NCBI GenBank assembly: GCA_031286025.1
Contig: JAITVB010000056.1
Location: 1 to 7,160, forward strand
Direction: 5' to 3'
Length of the DNA stretch: 7,160 bases
From: Rikenellaceae bacterium
GTDB lineage: Bacteria; Bacteroidota; Bacteroidia; Bacteroidales; Rikenellaceae
Shown: piece by piece, positions 5,859-7,160 of the stretch
How positions within the stretch are numbered: the first letter of the stretch is position 1
Layout of the letters: every line of letters starts with the position of its first letter
Translations under genes and position numbers: made by a program
Notes under the pieces: model-generated
The model's input: the letters and a program-made list of their open reading frames with translations, nothing else
Database searches by the model: none
Told to the model about the DNA's origin: nothing

Positions 5859-5897
5859 ACGGAGTTCGAGGCCGAAAAAGTACTTTCGCAACTCCGT
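5859..5897 (+). repeat. Nested stem-loop between anchor and tip genes
   Basis: The outer stem ACGGAGTT (5859-5866) / AACTCCGT (5890-5897) is perfect. An inner stem CGAAA (5873-5877) / TTTCG (5884-5888) closes an AAGTAC loop, with an asymmetric internal loop between the stems. It lies in the 133-nt spacer and has no T-tract. It may be an RNA processing or attenuation element. Confidence 0.5.
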
Positions 5898-5955
5898 GAA
5901 ACCACTTCCGGGACTCCGAAGCCATTGAAAAACGGAATTGATACAACATACGAAT

Positions 5956-7160
5956 ATGAAAAGGAATATCATACTGGCTTTCTTGCTCCTGCTCCTCTGC
6001 TCCTGTTCCTGGGAAAATGAACTGGCGCCGGACGGCGCGACCCCCGCTCCGATAACCACCCGCGGTTATATCGAGGTGCAGGTGGCGGACGAGCATACGG
6101 ACGAGGACGACGTCGAACTCAGCGACGATATCAAAACCATCCGGTTTTTCGTCTTCACCGACCTGGACAGCTATCCCCGGAAGGAGGTTGGCACGCCCAA
6201 AACGGTGATTACGGAGGCAAACCGGGCGTCCGTGTTGAAAGCCGTCTTCGAAGTTTCCCGAACGGAACACGGCCCGAACAACAAATTGGTCGTGGCGATC
6301 GCCAACGAACCCGACGCGATGACGGTGGATTTGGACGCGGTTACGACCCCTCGGGAGTTGGAGGATCTCGACCTGATCCTGTCGGACTTCCTGAGCAACG
6401 ACCATCTTTCGCTCCAATCTGACACGCCGATGCCCATGACCGGGGCCGTCTGGACGGACAGGGACGACGTTCACGCCACACCGGGGGCCGCACTGGCGGC
6501 CGCGGATCGGGTCGGTCTGCTGTTGGAGAGGGCCGTGGCCCGGGTAGACGTCTACCTGACCACCGAGATTACCGGCGGGGTGAATCTGCTCCCTAACTCG
6601 TCCATCACGCTGAAGAATACCTGCACCGAAAGTCCGTTCGTCCGCCACGAAATCGGCGATCGTGTGCTCGGAAAGATACAGACGGTACCCTCCGCCGGCT
6701 TTGCAGGCAACGACAAGGCGTGGACGCCGGCCCCGGGGCAGAAGAACATACCCGCGGACGCGTCGATCTACGTGTGCTCGTTCTACACGCCCGAACGATA
6801 CTGCCGGGCGGACAAGCTCACACTCGACATCGCCCTGGCGACCGACGACGGGGAGAAGGGCGCCACCGTCACGTTGGACAAACTGTACGACGGTAAGGGC
6901 GTGCGGCACGACATCGACACCGTGCGCCGCAACAACCGCTACATCGTCAGGGGAAACATCCGCAAGGCACAGAATGTAACGGCCGACGTCGGGATCGTGG
7001 TACTGCCGTGGAACGAGGGGCTCGAAGCCTTTCCGCTGGGACAGTACCGCCTGACGGTCGACCGTTCGTCGCTCGTCTTCCCGTCCGCGGGAGGCACGCA
7101 GACCGTCGCCGTCACCGCCGACCACCCCGACCCGTGGCGGATCGAGAAGACGGAGAACCT
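5956..7160 (+). CDS. Accessory/tip fimbrial lipoprotein with pilin-like region followed by a BACON-like domain, partial
   Basis: The first 401 codons are present and the frame is open at the right edge. The ATG gives a strong lipoprotein signal, MKRNIILAFLLLLLCSC, with Cys17 as the lipid cysteine. The segment ITTR36|GYIEVQV resembles the arginine-cleaved N-terminal strand of type V pilins. FimA-superfamily landmarks follow: IKTIRFFVFTDL (59-70), KLVVAIANEPD (110-120), PMPMTGAVW (158-166), LLLERAVARVDVYL (188-201), and RRNNRYIVRGNIR...VGIVVLPW (324-352). From about 365, YRLTVDRSSLVFPSAGGTQTVAVTADHPDPWRIEK reads like the first half of a BACON domain (Bacteroidetes-associated, often carbohydrate-binding). 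As third gene after pilin and anchor it matches the tip/accessory position (compare mfa3-5, fimC-E), so it may bear the adhesin. Cysteines at 223, 274 and 283 could form a disulfide. The rest of the protein and any further domains lie outside. Confidence 0.85.
   Translation, partial: MKRNIILAFLLLLLCSCSWENELAPDGATPAPITTRGYIEVQVADEHTDEDDVELSDDIKTIRFFVFTDLDSYPRKEVGTPKTVITEANRASVLKAVFEVSRTEHGPNNKLVVAIANEPDAMTVDLDAVTTPRELEDLDLILSDFLSNDHLSLQSDTPMPMTGAVWTDRDDVHATPGAALAAADRVGLLLERAVARVDVYLTTEITGGVNLLPNSSITLKNTCTESPFVRHEIGDRVLGKIQTVPSAGFAGNDKAWTPAPGQKNIPADASIYVCSFYTPERYCRADKLTLDIALATDDGEKGATVTLDKLYDGKGVRHDIDTVRRNNRYIVRGNIRKAQNVTADVGIVVLPWNEGLEAFPLGQYRLTVDRSSLVFPSAGGTQTVAVTADHPDPWRIEKTEN

Noticed and set aside
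5782..7125. 447-codon open frame on the minus strand opposite the tip gene
   Set aside because: It is antisense to a clear lipoprotein with pilin motifs; its composition is typical of a shadow frame in high-GC sequence.

Overview
The window looks like a chromosomal segment from a Bacteroidales bacterium, possibly Alistipes or a relative. The evidence is type V (FimA/Mfa1-family) fimbrial lipoproteins, TAnnTTTG-type promoter boxes, A/T-rich leaders without a strong Shine-Dalgarno sequence, a Bacteroidetes-style integrase Arm domain, and GC-rich coding sequence. The genus is a guess from composition.

Layout. On the minus strand at the left edge (1-788) is the N-terminal 262 codons of peptide chain release factor 1 (prfA), a housekeeping gene. 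A divergent intergenic region (789-1069) carries a plus-strand promoter match with a perfect 10-bp tandem duplication. It ends in a 9-bp inverted repeat that touches the start codon of a 60-codon ORF (1070-1252). That ORF matches only the N-terminal Arm DNA-binding domain of a Bacteroidetes tyrosine recombinase, so it is a decayed integrase or a stand-alone Arm-domain protein. Next is a 318-residue protein with an N-terminal helix-turn-helix and a long helical C-terminal part I cannot assign (1457-2413). It is closed by an 18-bp perfect hairpin. A gene-free stretch of about 450 nt follows, with two identical TACTTTTGC promoter boxes and a 12-bp stem-loop.

From 2924 to the right edge lies a fimbrial operon in the order known from Porphyromonas gingivalis mfa/fim loci: a major pilin lipoprotein (2924-4564), an Mfa2/FimB-type anchor or length regulator (4776-5822), and an accessory or tip pilin (5956 to beyond 7160). 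The last gene's pilin-like region is followed by what looks like the start of a BACON domain. The three genes are separated by 211-nt and 133-nt spacers containing hairpins. These could reduce transcription downstream of the pilin and so give many pilins per anchor and tip subunit.

Working model (inference): each subunit is exported as a lipoprotein, and an arginine-specific protease removes the N-terminal strand of the pilin and probably of the tip protein. Mature subunits then polymerise by strand exchange. The upstream helix-turn-helix protein is a candidate regulator of the operon. Most notable are the pilin-BACON tip protein, the near-identical C-terminal motif in pilin and anchor, the isolated Arm domain with its abutting inverted repeat, and the unassigned regulator family.
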